Shown: positions 1-10,489 of the stretch, piece by piece | Layout: the number at the start of each line of letters is the position of its first letter | Position numbering within the stretch: the first letter of the stretch is position 1 | Origin: Superficieibacter electus | GTDB lineage: Bacteria; Pseudomonadota; Gammaproteobacteria; Enterobacterales; Enterobacteriaceae | Reading direction: 5' to 3' | DNA length: 64,000 nt | NCBI RefSeq assembly: GCF_002915575.1 | Contig: NZ_PQGD01000001.1 | Coordinates: 248,001 to 312,000 of the forward strand | Made by a program: the position numbers and the translations under genes | Notes under the pieces: generated by a model | The model's input: only the letters and a program-made list of their open reading frames with translations | Told to the model about the DNA's origin: nothing | Database searches by the model: none

Positions 1-1780
1 TGCCGGCTTCGACATCAGCTACGATAACTATCATTCGACGCACAGCAACGAGAACCGTGAGCTGTCGGAGCTTATCTACACGCGCCTGAAAGAAAACGGC
101 TTTATTAAAAACCGCACTATTTCTCAGCTTTACGATCCAGAAAAAGGCATGTTCCTGCCGGACCGGTTTGTCAAAGGCACCTGCCCGAAATGTAAATCTG
201 CCGATCAGTATGGCGATAACTGCGAAGTCTGCGGCGCGACCTACAGTCCCACCGAGCTTATTGAGCCGAAATCCGTGGTGTCTGGCGCGACGCCGGTGAT
301 GCGTGAGTCCGAACACTTCTTCTTTGACCTGCCGTCCTTTAGCGAAATGTTGCAGGCATGGACCCGCAGCGGTGCATTGCAGGAACAGGTAGCAAACAAA
401 ATGCAGGAATGGTTTGAATCCGGCCTGCAACAGTGGGATATCTCCCGCGACGCGCCCTACTTCGGTTTTGAAATACCCAACGCACCGGGCAAATACTTTT
501 ACGTCTGGCTCGACGCGCCAATCGGCTATATGGGTTCGTTTAAGAATCTGTGCGACAAGCGCGGCGACACCACCAGCTTTGACGACTACTGGAAAAAAGA
601 CTCTGACGCCGAGCTTTATCACTTCATCGGTAAAGATATCGTCTACTTCCACAGCCTGTTCTGGCCGGCAATGCTGGAAGGCAGCAACTTCCGCAAGCCG
701 ACCAACCTGTTCGTGCACGGCTACGTGACGGTAAACGGCGCGAAGATGTCCAAATCGCGCGGCACCTTTATTAAGGCCAGCACCTGGCTGAACCATTTTG
801 ATGCGGATAGCCTGCGCTATTACTACACCGCGAAGCTCTCTTCCCGCATTGACGATATCGACCTGAACCTGGAAGATTTCGTTCAGCGCGTGAACGCGGA
901 CATCGTGAATAAAGTGGTGAACCTGGCATCGCGTAACGCCGGTTTTATCGCGAAACGTTTTGACGGCGTGCTGGCATCCGAGCTTGCCGATCCGGCACTC
1001 TACAAGACCTTCACTGATGCCGCAGTGGTCATTGGTGACGCCTGGGAAAGCCGCGAATTTGGCAAGGCTATTCGCGAGATTATGGCGCTGGCGGATGTTG
1101 CCAACCGCTATGTCGATGAGAAAGCGCCATGGGTGGTGGCGAAGCAGGAAGGTCAGGACGCTGAATTGCAGGCAATCTGCTCGATGGGTATTAACTTGTT
1201 CCGCGTACTGATGACGTATCTTAAGCCGGTTATCCCGACGCTGGGTGAACGTGCTGAAGCCTTCCTGAACACCACGCTGGAATGGGATAGTATTCAACAA
1301 CCCCTGCTGGGGCATAAAGTGAATACCTTTAAAGCGCTCTACAACCGCATCGACATGAAACAGGTAGAAGCACTGGTGGAAGCATCAAAAGAAGAAGTCA
1401 AAGCGATGGCAGCGCCGGTGACTGGCCCGCTGGCGGACGATCCGATTCAGGAAACCATTACCTTTGACGATTTCGCAAAAATCGATCTGCGCGTGGCGCT
1501 GATTGAAAATGCGGAGTTTGTTGAAGGCTCTGACAAACTGTTGCGCCTGACGCTGGATCTCGGCGGCGAGAAACGTAACGTGTTCTCCGGCATTCGCTCT
1601 GCGTATCCGGACCCACAGGTGCTGATCGGTCGCCTGACGGTGATGGTCGCCAACCTCGCGCCCCGTAAAATGCGCTTTGGTATTTCTGAAGGCATGGTCA
1701 TGGCCGCTGGTCCTGGCGGGAAAGATATCTTCCTGTTAAGCCCGGACGACGGAGCAAAACCCGGTCAACAGGTAAAATAA
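1..1780 (+). CDS. metG: Methionyl-tRNA synthetase, 3' part (5' end outside window)
   Basis: Charges tRNA-Met with methionine in the cytosol. The reading frame is open from base 2, so this is the C-terminal ~592 residues of a protein that is about 677 residues in E. coli; the HIGH signature lies upstream of the window. Visible are the zinc-knuckle cysteines (CPKC and CEVC, bases ~180-240), the KMSKS activation loop (bases 743-757), the alpha-helical anticodon domain, and a C-terminal EMAP/Trbp111-type tRNA-binding domain starting near the [15 protein letters not shown] segment. Residues match E. coli MetG almost throughout. A strong terminator follows the stop codon, so it ends its transcript. 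Confidence 0.98.
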   Translation, partial: AGFDISYDNYHSTHSNENRELSELIYTRLKENGFIKNRTISQLYDPEKGMFLPDRFVKGTCPKCKSADQYGDNCEVCGATYSPTELIEPKSVVSGATPVMRESEHFFFDLPSFSEMLQAWTRSGALQEQVANKMQEWFESGLQQWDISRDAPYFGFEIPNAPGKYFYVWLDAPIGYMGSFKNLCDKRGDTTSFDDYWKKDSDAELYHFIGKDIVYFHSLFWPAMLEGSNFRKPTNLFVHGYVTVNGAKMSKSRGTFIKASTWLNHFDADSLRYYYTAKLSSRIDDIDLNLEDFVQRVNADIVNKVVNLASRNAGFIAKRFDGVLASELADPALYKTFTDAAVVIGDAWESREFGKAIREIMALADVANRYVDEKAPWVVAKQEGQDAELQAICSMGINLFRVLMTYLKPVIPTLGERAEAFLNTTLEWDSIQQPLLGHKVNTFKALYNRIDMKQVEALVEASKEEVKAMAAPVTGPLADDPIQETITFDDFAKIDLRVALIENAEFVEGSDKLLRLTLDLGGEKRNVFSGIRSAYPDPQVLIGRLTVMVANLAPRKMRFGISEGMVMAAGPGGKDIFLLSPDDGAKPGQQVK

Positions 1781-1792
1781 TCTCTCCTTCAA

Positions 1793-1815
1793 GCGCCGCC
1801 TTCGCGGCGCTTTTT
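1793..1815 (+). terminator. Rho-independent terminator of metG
   Basis: A 7-bp perfect GC stem (gcgccgc / gcggcgc) with a cttc tetraloop is followed directly by five T, 12 bases after the metG stop codon. Confidence 0.93.
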
Positions 1816-1971
1816 GCTTACGGCGTGCGCTTTTATTGCGACAAATTCCGCATCCGGACTGCGCAATATTTTAAAAAAGCTCTATTCTTTTACTGCACAG
1901 GTGCGCGTTACGCTGTGTAATGCCACTTAACATGCCTAAATTTTAATCATTTTTATAAAATGGAGTTTTAC

Positions 1972-2430
1972 ATGAAAGCGTTAAATAAGTTGTTGTCAGT
2001 TGCCTTTGCTTCGGTTCTGGTATTCTCCCTGGCCGGATGTGGCGACAAAGAAGAAACCAAAACGTTTAACGCCAACATCAACGGCGCTGATATCAAAATC
2101 ACCTATACCTATGAAGGTGATAAAGTTCTGAAGCAAACTTCAGAAAATAAAATCAACTATTCGACCATTGGTGCGACTAATAAAGAAGAAGCCGCTAAAA
2201 TTCTTGACCCGCTCAGCGCAAAATATAAGAATATCAATGGGGTAGATGAAAAATTGACCTACAAAGATACCTATGCTGAAGAATCTGTGACCGTAGATAT
2301 GGAAAAAGTGGATTTCAAAGCGCTGCAAAGCGTTTCTGGCTCCATGGTTTCAGGCGACACCAGCAAGGGTGTGAGTATGAAACAAACCCAGAGCATGCTG
2401 GAAGCCGCTGGTTTTAAAGAAGTGAAATAA
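1972..2430 (+). CDS. yehR: YehR-family lipoprotein (DUF1307)
   Basis: Small outer-envelope lipoprotein of unknown function. The N-terminus MKALNKLLSVAFASVLVFSL is a signal peptide ending in the lipobox LAGC, with lipidated Cys23 followed by a charged GDKEE stretch. The mature part is a single DUF1307 domain rich in lysine and glutamate, matching E. coli YehR (153 residues) along its length. I chose the second ATG, because the earlier in-frame ATG at 1960 itself contains the tggag ribosome-binding site for this start. It stands alone here, with its own terminator. In K-12 it is preceded by yehPQ, which do not appear here; metG lies directly upstream instead. Confidence 0.9.
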   Translation: MKALNKLLSVAFASVLVFSLAGCGDKEETKTFNANINGADIKITYTYEGDKVLKQTSENKINYSTIGATNKEEAAKILDPLSAKYKNINGVDEKLTYKDTYAEESVTVDMEKVDFKALQSVSGSMVSGDTSKGVSMKQTQSMLEAAGFKEVK

Positions 2431-2510
2431 ATTGCAAAGCGGTTACAGCGGCATAGCATTAACCGTCGGGTTTATGTATAAGTTCTGCCCCTTGCTGTAA
2501 TTGAATCGAG

Positions 2511-2539
2511 GCCCGTAATTAACATTACGGGCTTTTTTT
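2511..2539 (+). terminator. Rho-independent terminator of yehR
   Basis: Perfect 9-bp stem (gcccgtaat / attacgggc) with a 4-base loop followed by seven T, 80 bases after the yehR stop. Confidence 0.93.
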
Positions 2540-2604
2540 ATCTCTCTGCCAGCGTATTGTGGCAGGATTTTTATTGATAAAGTCATCGAAAATGGGGGAA
2601 TGCT

Positions 2605-3078
2605 ATGGATGAAGCTGCGTTAAAAATGCATCTTGTCGGGCGAGTCAGGGCGTTTGGCGAAAAGTGGAACCTGATTGAAAACGATATTTATACCCGGAGT
2701 CGGGAAGAGGAGCAGAGCCTGCGCGCGCAGTATCCTGGCATCGAATACCACTTTGCGTCGCGATCTGACTGGTTTACGCTTTTTGGCGAGCGTACTGCGC
2801 CACTATTTGACGAATATTGTACGGACAAGCGCAGGGTATATGGCGGCAAGAACCCTGGCAGCTTCGGCTTTCCGTCGAAATTTAACGGCATTGATGATCC
2901 TCTGGACGTCAATGTAGAAATAAAAACGAAAAGCCGCGCCGAAGTGTATATTAAGACGCCCACTCAGTTTAAGGACGAGTATCTGTTCGTTATGTTGAAA
3001 AAAGCGGGAGAGTGGCGAATAGACAGCTATAAGCAACGACGTTACGGCCATGAAAAGTGGGACTCAGCAATACTTTAA
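2605..3078 (+). CDS. Probable NTF2-fold immunity-family protein (orphan)
   Basis: 157-residue soluble protein with no signal peptide or membrane segment. The pattern of a basic DYCTDKRRVYGGK-like segment, a YDGI/FNGI-DPLDVNVEIKTKSRAEVYIKT strand pair and a final YLFVMLKKAGEWRIDSYKQR strand resembles the NTF2-fold immunity family (Imm-NTF2) attached to polymorphic toxins; this is recognition by eye. A gggga ribosome-binding site lies 7 bases before the ATG. No toxin gene adjoins it; neighbours are yehR (its own terminator between) and convergent yehS. It may be an orphan immunity gene, or a member of the same fold with another role. No K-12 counterpart at this site that I recall. Confidence 0.6.
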   Translation: MDEAALKMHLVGRVRAFGEKWNLIENDIYTRSREEEQSLRAQYPGIEYHFASRSDWFTLFGERTAPLFDEYCTDKRRVYGGKNPGSFGFPSKFNGIDDPLDVNVEIKTKSRAEVYIKTPTQFKDEYLFVMLKKAGEWRIDSYKQRRYGHEKWDSAIL

Positions 3079-3221
3079 ATATTTTATCACCAGATTTGCC
3101 TGATATTCATGGTTAACAAGCCTGTAGAGTATTTGAGAAGATGAATAATACAGAGTTCAATGTCGCTACAAAGACAGCGCGACATACCCTCACAGGTGAA
3201 AGGGATAAAATAATTTGCCAT

Positions 3222-3238
3222 GCCGGGCAACGCCCGGC
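3222..3238. repeat. REP-like hairpin between convergent genes
   Basis: Perfect 7-bp inverted repeat gccgggc / gcccggc with a 3-base loop, sitting between the convergent 3' ends of the NTF2-like gene and yehS. The sequence resembles a short REP half. No T-run follows on either strand, so a transcript-end stabilising role is more likely than termination. Confidence 0.5.
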
Positions 3239-3248
3239 GATAACCGCG

Positions 3249-3716
3249 CTATTTAGCCGCGTGCTCGCGCGCCGTCAGCCCGCGCAGGAAATAGCGCAGT
3301 AACTGATCGCCACATTCACGGAAATTCTTATGATCCGGCGCGCGCATCATGGCGGTTATTTCCGGCATTGAGACGCGGAATTTCTGCTCGGTGAGGATCG
3401 CCAGGATATCATCTGTTTTCAGCGCAAACGCGATGCGCAGCTTTTTGAGGACCACGTTGTTATTCACGCGACGTTCAACCGATAGCGTCGGTGCTGATTC
3501 ATCGCGTCCGCGCTTTTCATAAATCAGGCCGTTTAAAAAGCATGACAGCATGATGTCCGGGCAGCGTACAAAGCCCTCTTCATCTTCTTTACGCAACCAC
3601 GGCACCAACTGTTCTGCGCTTACGTCCGCTTCACCCAGCGCGAAAATACGCACCAGATCGTTATTATTGATTTTCAGAATGTAGCGAATGCTACGCAAAA
3701 TATCGTTACTGACCAT
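3249..3716 (-). CDS. yehS: DUF1456 protein YehS
   Basis: 155-residue soluble protein of unknown function. It consists of two tandem copies of the DUF1456 repeat: the N-terminal half (NDILRSIRYILKINNNDLVR) and the C-terminal half (VLKKLRIAFALKTDDILAI) are recognisably related, each followed by a conserved motif ending in CPD/CGD and a leucine-rich helix (FLNGLIYEKRG, YFLRGLTARE). Matches E. coli YehS over its whole length. It lies just downstream of btsR on the same strand with a 45-base gap, as in K-12, and may be cotranscribed with the btsSR pair. Confidence 0.93.
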   Translation of the reverse strand: MVSNDILRSIRYILKINNNDLVRIFALGEADVSAEQLVPWLRKEDEEGFVRCPDIMLSCFLNGLIYEKRGRDESAPTLSVERRVNNNVVLKKLRIAFALKTDDILAILTEQKFRVSMPEITAMMRAPDHKNFRECGDQLLRYFLRGLTAREHAAK

Positions 3717-3761
3717 AGTGCCTTCGGTGATGAAAAAATGCGGGAGCTAAGTTTACACTAA

Positions 3762-4481
3762 TTACAGACCCAGCGCCTCTTTCAGGTTTTTCAGGTAGCG
3801 GCGGCTGACCGGAACCGTCTGCCCCGCCCGCAGCAGCAGTTCGGCCTGACCATTCTCTTCCAGACGGATTTCTTTGAGATGCGCCATATTCACCAGATAC
3901 TGACGATGACAGCGCAGCAGCGGCGTTCGGCTTTCCAGCGTGCGAAGCGTGAGTTCAGTGAACCCCTCCTGCCCTTCATGGCTGGTGACATAGACGCCGC
4001 TCATACGGCTACTGACAAAGGCCACGTCTTCCATTTGCAAAAGCCAGATGCGGCTGTGTCCGGTACAGGGAATGAACTTCAGCGCCTGCTGATTTTCCGC
4101 CAGCACCGAGACGTCCTGCTCGCCCCGCTCCTGGCGCAGGCGAGTCAGCGTCTTATTCAACCGTGCAGCTTCAATCGGCTTAAGTAGATAATCAAAAGCA
4201 TGTTCTTCAAACGCCTTTACCGCGTACTCATCAAATGCCGTCAAAAATACGACCCATGGCCGATGTTCCGGGTCGAGCATACCGACCATCTCCAGCCCGC
4301 TGATACGCGGCATCTGAATATCAAGAAACAGCACATCCGGGCGTAATTTATGCACCGCGCCAATCGCCTCGACGGCATTAGCGCATTCGCCAACAATCTC
4401 AATATCGCTTTCGTCCTGTAGCAAAATGCGCAGATTCTCGCGTGCTAATGGCTCGTCATCCACAATCAGCACTTTTAACAT
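3762..4481 (-). CDS. btsR: LytTR-type response regulator BtsR
   Basis: Response regulator of the pyruvate-sensing BtsS/BtsR system. The N-terminal receiver domain (residues ~1-115) shows the acidic pair in VDDEPLA, the phospho-acceptor Asp in VLFLDIQMP and the conserved Lys in YLLKPI. The C-terminal LytTR DNA-binding domain (~137-239) ends [11 protein letters not shown]. In E. coli it activates btsT (yjiY). A longer in-frame start exists, but the ATG used gives 239 residues as in E. coli and begins [10 protein letters not shown]. It overlaps the 3' end of btsS by 7 bases, so the two are translationally coupled. Confidence 0.96.
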   Translation of the reverse strand: MLKVLIVDDEPLARENLRILLQDESDIEIVGECANAVEAIGAVHKLRPDVLFLDIQMPRISGLEMVGMLDPEHRPWVVFLTAFDEYAVKAFEEHAFDYLLKPIEAARLNKTLTRLRQERGEQDVSVLAENQQALKFIPCTGHSRIWLLQMEDVAFVSSRMSGVYVTSHEGQEGFTELTLRTLESRTPLLRCHRQYLVNMAHLKEIRLEENGQAELLLRAGQTVPVSRRYLKNLKEALGL

Positions 4482-6163
4482 GCGTTTTCCTCCAGCGGCA
4501 GTCGCAACGTAATACGGGTAAAACATTCCGGTTCACAATTAACGGTTATTCCGCAGTCATCACCAAAGCGGGCGCGCAGGCGCTTATCCACCAGATTCAT
4601 ACCCAGTCCACTGACAGAGGTTCCTGGCTGGTAAAGCCCGGCATTATCTTCAATATCCAGCTGTAAATAACGCTCATGCTGACTGGCATGAATGCTGATT
4701 TCTCCAACGCCCAGATGCTGCGAAGTGCCGTGCTTGATAGCATTTTCCACGATAGGTTGCAGCGTAAACGCCGGAAGCTGGTGATGAGCAAGCGATTCGG
4801 GAACAAAAAGCTGCACCTGCAGACGTGACTGGAAGCGGGCTTTCTCGATTTGCAGATAAGCGTTCACGTGCTCAATTTCATCCGCCAGCGTAACAATCTC
4901 CGACGGCCGCTTAAGGTTTTTGCGGAAAAACGTCGACAGATATTGCACCAGCTGACTGGCCTGGTCGCTGTCCCGGCGGATGACCGCTTTTAATGTATTC
5001 AACGCATTAAACAGAAAATGCGGATTGACCTGAGCATGCAGTAATTTGATTTCTGACTGAGTGAGCAGCGCTTTCTGTCGCTCGTACTGTCCCGCCAGAA
5101 TTTGCGCCGACAGAAGTTGGGCGATCCCCTCACCCAACGTGCGGTTGATGGAACTAAATAGCCGGTTCTTCGCTTCATAGAGCTTGATGGTGCCAATCAC
5201 CCGCTGGTTTTCACCGCGCAGGGGGATCACCAGCGTTGAGCCAAGTTTGCATTGCGGATGTAGCGAACAGCGATACGGTACTTCATTCCCGTCGGCGTAT
5301 ACCACCTCACCCGTATTGATGGCTTTCAATGTCCAGGCGGACGAAATTGGCCGTCCGGGCAGATGGTGATCGTCACCGGTGCCGGTGAAGGCCAGCAGCT
5401 TGTCGCGGTCGGTGATCGCCACCGCACCAATATCCAGCTCCTGATAAAGGACCTGCGCCACCTTCATACTGTTTTCTTCGTTAAATCCCTGGCGGAGTAT
5501 CCCCTCCGTAGAGGCGGCAACTTTCAATGCGGTCGCTGAAAATGCAGAGGTATATTTTTCAAACATCGCGCGTTTGTCGAGCAGGATACGCATAAACAGC
5601 GCTGCGCCAACGGTATTGGTGACCATCATCGGCGCGGCAATACTGTTTACCAGATGCAGCGCATCCTGAAACGGACGGGCAATTAACAAAATGATCAGCA
5701 TCTGTACCAGTTCGGCCACGAAGGTAACGGCCCCGGCAGTGAACGGGTTGAACACCCGATCCGTTCGGCCACGCTTAATCAGCATGCTGTGTACCAGACC
5801 GCCCAGTAATCCTTCAACCATGGTGGAAATCATACAGCTTAGCGCGGTCATCCCACCCAGCGAATAGCGGTGAAGCCCACCGGTTAGCCCCACCAGCCCG
5901 CCAACGACCGGACCGCCGAGTAAGCCCCCCATCACTGCACCAATTGCCCGCGTGTTAGCGATAGAGTCTTCAATATGCAGACCAAAATAGGTGCCGAGAA
6001 TACAGAAAATGGAGAAGGTCACGTAGCAAAGAAGCTTGTGCGGCAGGCGTACCGTGACTTGCATTAACGGTATAAACAGGCGTGTCTTACTCATCAGCCA
6101 GGCAATGACCAGAAAAACACACATTTGCTGTAACAGCAGCAACACAAGATTAAATTCGTACAT
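4475..6163 (-). CDS. btsS: Pyruvate-sensing histidine kinase BtsS
   Basis: Inner-membrane sensor kinase, 562 residues. It begins with the 5TMR-LYT membrane module (about six hydrophobic helices, residues ~1-200), then a GAF domain (~220-345). The LytS-type kinase core follows, with the phospho-acceptor region [20 protein letters not shown] and the ATPase N-box [10 protein letters not shown]. In E. coli BtsS binds extracellular pyruvate with high affinity and signals to BtsR. I chose the inner ATG ([10 protein letters not shown]) with ggcagg before it, equal to the E. coli start; a five-residue longer form is possible. It is the first gene of btsSR(-yehS). Its upstream neighbour in K-12, mlrA, is absent. 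Confidence 0.95.
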   Translation of the reverse strand: MYEFNLVLLLLQQMCVFLVIAWLMSKTRLFIPLMQVTVRLPHKLLCYVTFSIFCILGTYFGLHIEDSIANTRAIGAVMGGLLGGPVVGGLVGLTGGLHRYSLGGMTALSCMISTMVEGLLGGLVHSMLIKRGRTDRVFNPFTAGAVTFVAELVQMLIILLIARPFQDALHLVNSIAAPMMVTNTVGAALFMRILLDKRAMFEKYTSAFSATALKVAASTEGILRQGFNEENSMKVAQVLYQELDIGAVAITDRDKLLAFTGTGDDHHLPGRPISSAWTLKAINTGEVVYADGNEVPYRCSLHPQCKLGSTLVIPLRGENQRVIGTIKLYEAKNRLFSSINRTLGEGIAQLLSAQILAGQYERQKALLTQSEIKLLHAQVNPHFLFNALNTLKAVIRRDSDQASQLVQYLSTFFRKNLKRPSEIVTLADEIEHVNAYLQIEKARFQSRLQVQLFVPESLAHHQLPAFTLQPIVENAIKHGTSQHLGVGEISIHASQHERYLQLDIEDNAGLYQPGTSVSGLGMNLVDKRLRARFGDDCGITVNCEPECFTRITLRLPLEENAC

Positions 6164-6391
6164 ACCTGCCAACCACACTTTCTGAAAGCGCGTAACATAC
6201 AGGTTGAAGGTTTAACTTTCTTTGAAGCGCGGCATAAAATCGAAAAATCGTGCGCCAGATCACTGAATAACCGCACAAACGTACAAAAAAAGCGCTAATA
6301 ACGACCGGTTAATTTAGCGCACCAGAAATTAATGGTTCATTAACACATCAGCTTCGCCGTATAATCTTCTGATTAACATAAGGAGCAGAGA

Positions 6392-6499
6392 ATGAGCATA
6401 GCCAAAATGGGCATCATCACCCTTTTTGTGGTCATGGCGGTCAGCGGTATCGGCGGCGTTATGCTGGCAGGGTATACTTTTATTGTGCATGGCGGTTAA
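6392..6499 (+). CDS. yohO: YohO single-span membrane microprotein
   Basis: 35-residue hydrophobic protein with one transmembrane segment (residues ~7-31), beginning [10 protein letters not shown] and containing the conserved [14 protein letters not shown]-like core (here [14 protein letters not shown]). It matches E. coli YohO in length and core. A strong aggag ribosome-binding site lies 6 bases before the ATG. Function unknown; inner-membrane location inferred. Its last 20 bases overlap the 3' end of convergent yehW. Confidence 0.88.
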   Translation: MSIAKMGIITLFVVMAVSGIGGVMLAGYTFIVHGG

Positions 6500-7211
6500 G
6501 GTAGCGCCCCAGCCGCTCAAAAGCACGATCGACAATCACCGCCGCCAGCGCCACCAGAATTGCGCCCTGGATAATATAGGCGGTATTAAATCCGCTCAGG
6601 CCGATAATAATCGGCGTACCAAGCGTACTGGCACCCACCGTCGAGGCGATGGCCGCCGTGCCAATGTTAATGATAATTGAGGTGCGTACCCCCGCGAGGA
6701 TCACTGGCGCTGCCAGCGGCAGTTCGACCTTCACCAGCCGCTGGATGCTGTTCATACCCATGCCTTCAGCTACGCTACTGACCCCGGCAGGAACCGCCGC
6801 CAGCCCGGCGAGGGTTCCCTGTAGAATTGGCAATACGCCGTAAAGAATAAGCGCAATAATAGCGGGCTGTACGCCAAACCCCATTACCGGTACAGCAATT
6901 GCCAGCACCGCCACCGGCGGGAAGGTTTGTCCAATAGCGGCAATGGTTTCGACCAGCGGACGGAACTCTCTGCCTGCCGGACGAGTAACCAGGATACCGG
7001 CCCCCACGCCGAGTATAATGGCCACCAGGCTCGAAACCCCTACCAGCCAAAAGTGCGCCAGCGTCAGGGCCAGGAAACTCTCCTGCTGATAAACCGGTCG
7101 CGGCAATTGGGGAAATAAGTGACTAAAGATCCCGCCACTGTGTGGCAATCCGATCAGTAGCGCGATAAAAAGCGCCATCAGCCACAGTAGCGGATCACGG
7201 ATGATTTTCAC
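6480..7211 (-). CDS. yehW: ABC transporter permease YehW
   Basis: One of two permeases of the YehZYXW (OsmF) importer. Five to six hydrophobic helices and the binding-protein-dependent permease signature ([23 protein letters not shown]) are visible. I chose a GTG start because gaggagg lies just upstream, and the product is then 243 residues, equal to E. coli YehW. An upstream in-frame ATG would add 15 residues that overlap yehX and lack family similarity. The start overlaps the yehX stop by 17 bases, indicating translational coupling. The 3' end overlaps convergent yohO. Confidence 0.92.
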   Translation of the reverse strand: MKIIRDPLLWLMALFIALLIGLPHSGGIFSHLFPQLPRPVYQQESFLALTLAHFWLVGVSSLVAIILGVGAGILVTRPAGREFRPLVETIAAIGQTFPPVAVLAIAVPVMGFGVQPAIIALILYGVLPILQGTLAGLAAVPAGVSSVAEGMGMNSIQRLVKVELPLAAPVILAGVRTSIIINIGTAAIASTVGASTLGTPIIIGLSGFNTAYIIQGAILVALAAVIVDRAFERLGRYLNRHAQ

Positions 7212-8142
7212 CAGCCCCCTCCTCGCCCAGCAAATCCTCAAAATGAAGATTGCCACAAAATCTACCCTCGGTATTCTTCACGGGTAAAACCTGACACTGG
7301 CGGGCAACAAAGGCGGAAAGCGCCTCGCGTAATGTCAGTGTATCCGCTACCGGCTCACCAGTTACCGGCACACCAGGACGGATATAATCCCGTACTGCAC
7401 GCAGCGATAACAAACGTACTCCCAACTCGCTGCGGCCAAAAAATTCGCGCACAAAGTCATTGGCTGGATGCGTTAGCATGTGTAACGGCGTGCCCTGTTG
7501 TACCACCTCGCCCCCGTCCATCAGGATCAGATGGTCTGCCAGCCGCAGCGCTTCATCAATATCATGCGTGACCAGCACGATGGTGCGCCCCAGCAGGCGG
7601 TGAATGCGGGTCATTTCCTGCTGCAACGCGCTGCGCGTCACGGGGTCGAGTGCACCAAACGGTTCGTCCATTAGCAGCACGTCCGGGTCGGCCGCCAGCG
7701 CCCGCGCCACCCCAACACGCTGCTGCTGCCCACCTGAAAGCTGATGCGGAAAACGCTCACGTAATGATAAATCCAGTCCCAGCAGCACCATTAATTCATC
7801 AATACGCGCATTAATACGTTTTCGATCCCATTTGATCAGTTGCGGCACGGTGGCGATGTTCTGCGCTACCGTCCAGTGAGGGAAGAGACCAATAGACTGT
7901 ATGGCGTAACCCATCCGTCGACGCAGCGCCAGCAACGGCAATTGGCCAATATCTTCCCCGGCAAAACGGATGGTGCCGCTGTCATGCTCGACCAGACGAT
8001 TAATCATTTTGAGGGTGGTCGATTTTCCCGAGCCTGACGTGCCAATCAGGACCGAAAAGGCCCCTTCTTTCAGATGAAGGTTGAGGTTTTTTACCGCATT
8101 CTGCCCGGCAAACGATTTACTTACCTGGTTAAATTCAATCAT
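7195..8142 (-). CDS. yehX: ABC transporter ATP-binding protein YehX
   Basis: Cytosolic ATPase of the OsmF importer, of the quaternary-amine (OpuC/ProV-like) class. Walker A GTSGSGKS (residues ~33-40), the ABC signature LSGGQQQR, Walker B VLLMDEP and the H-loop VTHDIDEA are all present. A degenerate CBS-like tail (~230-315) is shorter than the paired CBS module of OpuCA. The inner ATG ([11 protein letters not shown]) matches the E. coli start. It overlaps yehY by 8 bases and yehW by 17, typical of a compact operon. Confidence 0.94.
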   Translation of the reverse strand: MIEFNQVSKSFAGQNAVKNLNLHLKEGAFSVLIGTSGSGKSTTLKMINRLVEHDSGTIRFAGEDIGQLPLLALRRRMGYAIQSIGLFPHWTVAQNIATVPQLIKWDRKRINARIDELMVLLGLDLSLRERFPHQLSGGQQQRVGVARALAADPDVLLMDEPFGALDPVTRSALQQEMTRIHRLLGRTIVLVTHDIDEALRLADHLILMDGGEVVQQGTPLHMLTHPANDFVREFFGRSELGVRLLSLRAVRDYIRPGVPVTGEPVADTLTLREALSAFVARQCQVLPVKNTEGRFCGNLHFEDLLGEEGAGENHP

Positions 8143-9292
8143 GCGCACGTTCCTTAAGCAGTGCACTCCACAAGCCGAATAGCGCGTCTACCATTACGGC
8201 CAGCGCAATAACCGGGATCACGCCCAGTAACACCAAATCGAGCGCGCTGCTCAGCAGCCCCTGGAATACCAGCGCGCCGAATCCCCCGGCACCAATCAGC
8301 GCCGCAATCACGGCCATACCAATCGTTTGTACGGTCACTACCCGCAATCCGCGGATTAACACTGGCAACGCCAGCGGAAGCTGAACCCGGAAAAAACGCT
8401 CCTGATTACTCATCCCCATCGCGGCCGCGCTCTCCAGCACATCGCGCGGCACCTGGCCCATGCCGGCTACCACCCCGCGGACCAGCGGCAATAAGGCATA
8501 GAGCACCAGCGCGATAAGCGCAGGCGTTCTTCCTGTCCCGGCCACACCGAGATTCGCCAGTAGCGGAAAATGCTGAACCAGACCGGCCAGCGGTGCAATC
8601 AGCAGGCCAAACAGAGCAATAGAGGGAATGGTCTGGATGATATTTAGTACCGTAAAGACCGGAGCCTGCCGTGTGGGACGACGATAGCACCACAGCCCGA
8701 GCGGCACGCCAATCAGCAGGCCGGGCAGCAACGTACCGAATAAAAGCGTCAGGTGCTGCAATAATGCGTCGTTAAACACGTCCTGACGGTTGGCGTATTC
8801 CTTCATTAGCGACAGCTCGTCAAGCGCACCCGATCCCAGTAACATTAATGGCAATAGCCAGACTTGCGCGTTTAACAGCCAGCGCCACGTTGCGGTAGTG
8901 GACAATCGTCGAATGGCATCACTGAGGATCAGAAGCGAAAGCGCCAGCCATAGCCACAGACCGCTTCCCGGCGAGGTGCGCGCCAGTGGGCTACCCGTCT
9001 GCGCCAACCAGCTGGCAGATTTCCCCGCCCCCCAGATCAAAGCGATAAAAATCAACTCAGCAGCCAGCAAAGTCAGGATCAGCGACAGACGCCCACGCAG
9101 GAAGCTTAAAAGAATCAACCCCAGCGGCACAGCCAGCAGTAAGAGCGGGGGAAATACCCAAATTTGCCAGAGCGCACGACCTTCTCCGGAGACCAGGCGG
9201 TTGGGAGCATAATTAACAAAGGGCAATGCTGCCGCGGCCAGCGAAATAATCGCCAGCAGCAACAGCACGCGGTTTTGACATTTTATGTGCAC
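8135..9292 (-). CDS. yehY: ABC transporter permease YehY
   Basis: Second permease, 385 residues as in E. coli. An extra N-terminal membrane region (~four helices, residues 1-150) precedes the permease domain, which carries the signature [12 protein letters not shown]...[14 protein letters not shown]. The start codon is GTG, 13 bases after the osmF stop; no better in-frame start preserves the length. In E. coli the system binds glycine betaine with low affinity and is not an efficient osmoprotectant importer, so the physiological substrate is unsettled. Confidence 0.93.
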   Translation of the reverse strand: MHIKCQNRVLLLLAIISLAAAALPFVNYAPNRLVSGEGRALWQIWVFPPLLLLAVPLGLILLSFLRGRLSLILTLLAAELIFIALIWGAGKSASWLAQTGSPLARTSPGSGLWLWLALSLLILSDAIRRLSTTATWRWLLNAQVWLLPLMLLGSGALDELSLMKEYANRQDVFNDALLQHLTLLFGTLLPGLLIGVPLGLWCYRRPTRQAPVFTVLNIIQTIPSIALFGLLIAPLAGLVQHFPLLANLGVAGTGRTPALIALVLYALLPLVRGVVAGMGQVPRDVLESAAAMGMSNQERFFRVQLPLALPVLIRGLRVVTVQTIGMAVIAALIGAGGFGALVFQGLLSSALDLVLLGVIPVIALAVMVDALFGLWSALLKERAHD

Positions 9293-9305
9293 AAGACCGT
9301 CCGTG

Positions 9306-10223
9306 TTATTTCAGCAGCCCTTTTTCCTTCAGATAGTCAGCGGCGACTTTTTTCGCATCCAGACCCTCGACGGCAATTTTAGCATTCAGGGTTTGCAGCG
9401 TTTTCTCATCAAGACTTGAGAAAACCGGCTTCAGCCACGCATCGAGATCCGGATACGCCTTCAATACTGCCTCGCGGACCACCGGCGCAGGTGCGTAAAT
9501 TGGCTGGACGCCTTTCGGGTCGGTCAACGTTTGCAGGCCGAGGGCAGCTACTGGCCCATCGGTTCCGTAAGCCATCGCCGCATTAACGCCGGACGTTTGC
9601 TGCGCAGCAGCCTTAATAGTGACCGCCGTGTCACCGCCAGCCAGTGACAGAAGCTGGCTTTGATTCAGTTTGAAGTCATACGCTTTTTCAAACGCGGGCA
9701 GCGCGTCCGTCCGTTCAATAAACTCCGCCGAAGCGGCCAGTTTAAAGGTACCGCCTTCCTTGAGGTAGCGGCTAAGATCGCTTAACGATGTAAGTTTGTT
9801 TTTGGTGGCAAGATCCTGGCGCACAGCAATGGTCCAGGTATTGTTAGCGGGTGCAGGGGTCAGCCAGACCAGTTTGTTCTTTTCAGCATCCAGCTGCTTC
9901 ACTTTTTCATAGCCCTGCTGCGCGTTTTTCCACGCAGCATCGTTTTCCAGCTTGAAGAAGAAAGCGCCGTTGCCGGTGTATTCCGGGTAAATATCCAGCT
10001 CCCCGGAGGTAATGGCCCCACGAACCACCGGCGTGGTCCCTAACTGCACTTTATTAACGGTTTTGACGCCGTGGCTTTCCAGCACCTGCAAAATAATATT
10101 GCCAAGGAGTGCACCCTCGGTGTCAATTTTGGAACCAACTTTGACAGGCTCCGCTGCGTGCAATGGCAGGCTTGCCGCCGCTGCCAGCATGAATGACGCT
10201 ATCCACCCTGTTGAAATTTTCAT
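9306..10223 (-). CDS. osmF: Periplasmic betaine-binding-type protein OsmF
   Basis: Substrate-binding protein of the YehZYXW system, 305 residues. A signal peptide ([20 protein letters not shown], cleavage after LHA at ~23) leads into an OpuAC-type domain ([20 protein letters not shown]...). It is the first gene of the osmF-yehY-yehX-yehW operon and has a gagga ribosome-binding site. In E. coli the gene is induced by osmotic stress and stationary phase through RpoS. A matching -10 element is visible upstream (separate entry). Confidence 0.94.
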   Translation of the reverse strand: MKISTGWIASFMLAAAASLPLHAAEPVKVGSKIDTEGALLGNIILQVLESHGVKTVNKVQLGTTPVVRGAITSGELDIYPEYTGNGAFFFKLENDAAWKNAQQGYEKVKQLDAEKNKLVWLTPAPANNTWTIAVRQDLATKNKLTSLSDLSRYLKEGGTFKLAASAEFIERTDALPAFEKAYDFKLNQSQLLSLAGGDTAVTIKAAAQQTSGVNAAMAYGTDGPVAALGLQTLTDPKGVQPIYAPAPVVREAVLKAYPDLDAWLKPVFSSLDEKTLQTLNAKIAVEGLDAKKVAADYLKEKGLLK

Positions 10224-10269
10224 TAGGTTTTCCTCATTATTGCGCTCGATTACCAGGCGCTTATCAGAA

Positions 10270-10277
10270 AAGCGTAG
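10270..10277 (-). promoter_or_regulatory. Sigma-S type -10 element of osmF
   Basis: On the minus strand the sequence reads CTACGCTT, 47 bases before the osmF ATG, matching the RpoS-preferred -10 (CTAYRCTT). The known RpoS dependence of E. coli osmF supports this reading. Confidence 0.65.
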
Positions 10278-10292
10278 ACGAAATCTTCTATC

Positions 10293-10480
10293 TCAGGGAT
10301 TTTCAGGCATTTTTAATGGTCCCGTTAGTACACTGGCAGCAAAATAAAGCAGCGCAATCACCCACAACGTTCCCTCCACACCACAGGGATTTACGCACAG
10401 CATCACGAGCGCTGGCCCGGCAAAATTACTCAGCCCGAACGCGCCGAGGCCAATGGCGCTACCGTCAAGGCAGCACTGTT
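10293..10480 (-). pseudogene. C-terminal remnant of an MFS-type transporter
   Basis: The minus strand encodes about 60 residues ending in a stop just upstream of the osmF promoter. They include two hydrophobic helices (GLGAFGLSNFAGPALVMLC and TLWVIALLYFAASVLTG) joined by a short loop, the look of the last two membrane spans of a major-facilitator transporter. There is no start codon and no upstream continuation in frame. The substrate cannot be told. It could belong to the same dead transporter as the next remnant, but its C-terminal pattern is unlike GPH symporters. Confidence 0.55.
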
Positions 10481-10489
10481 ATGACCAAA

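Noticed and set aside
7195-7256. Longer yehW form starting at an ATG inside yehX
   Set aside because: The extra 15 residues have no similarity to the family, while gaggagg and the GTG start give the E. coli length.
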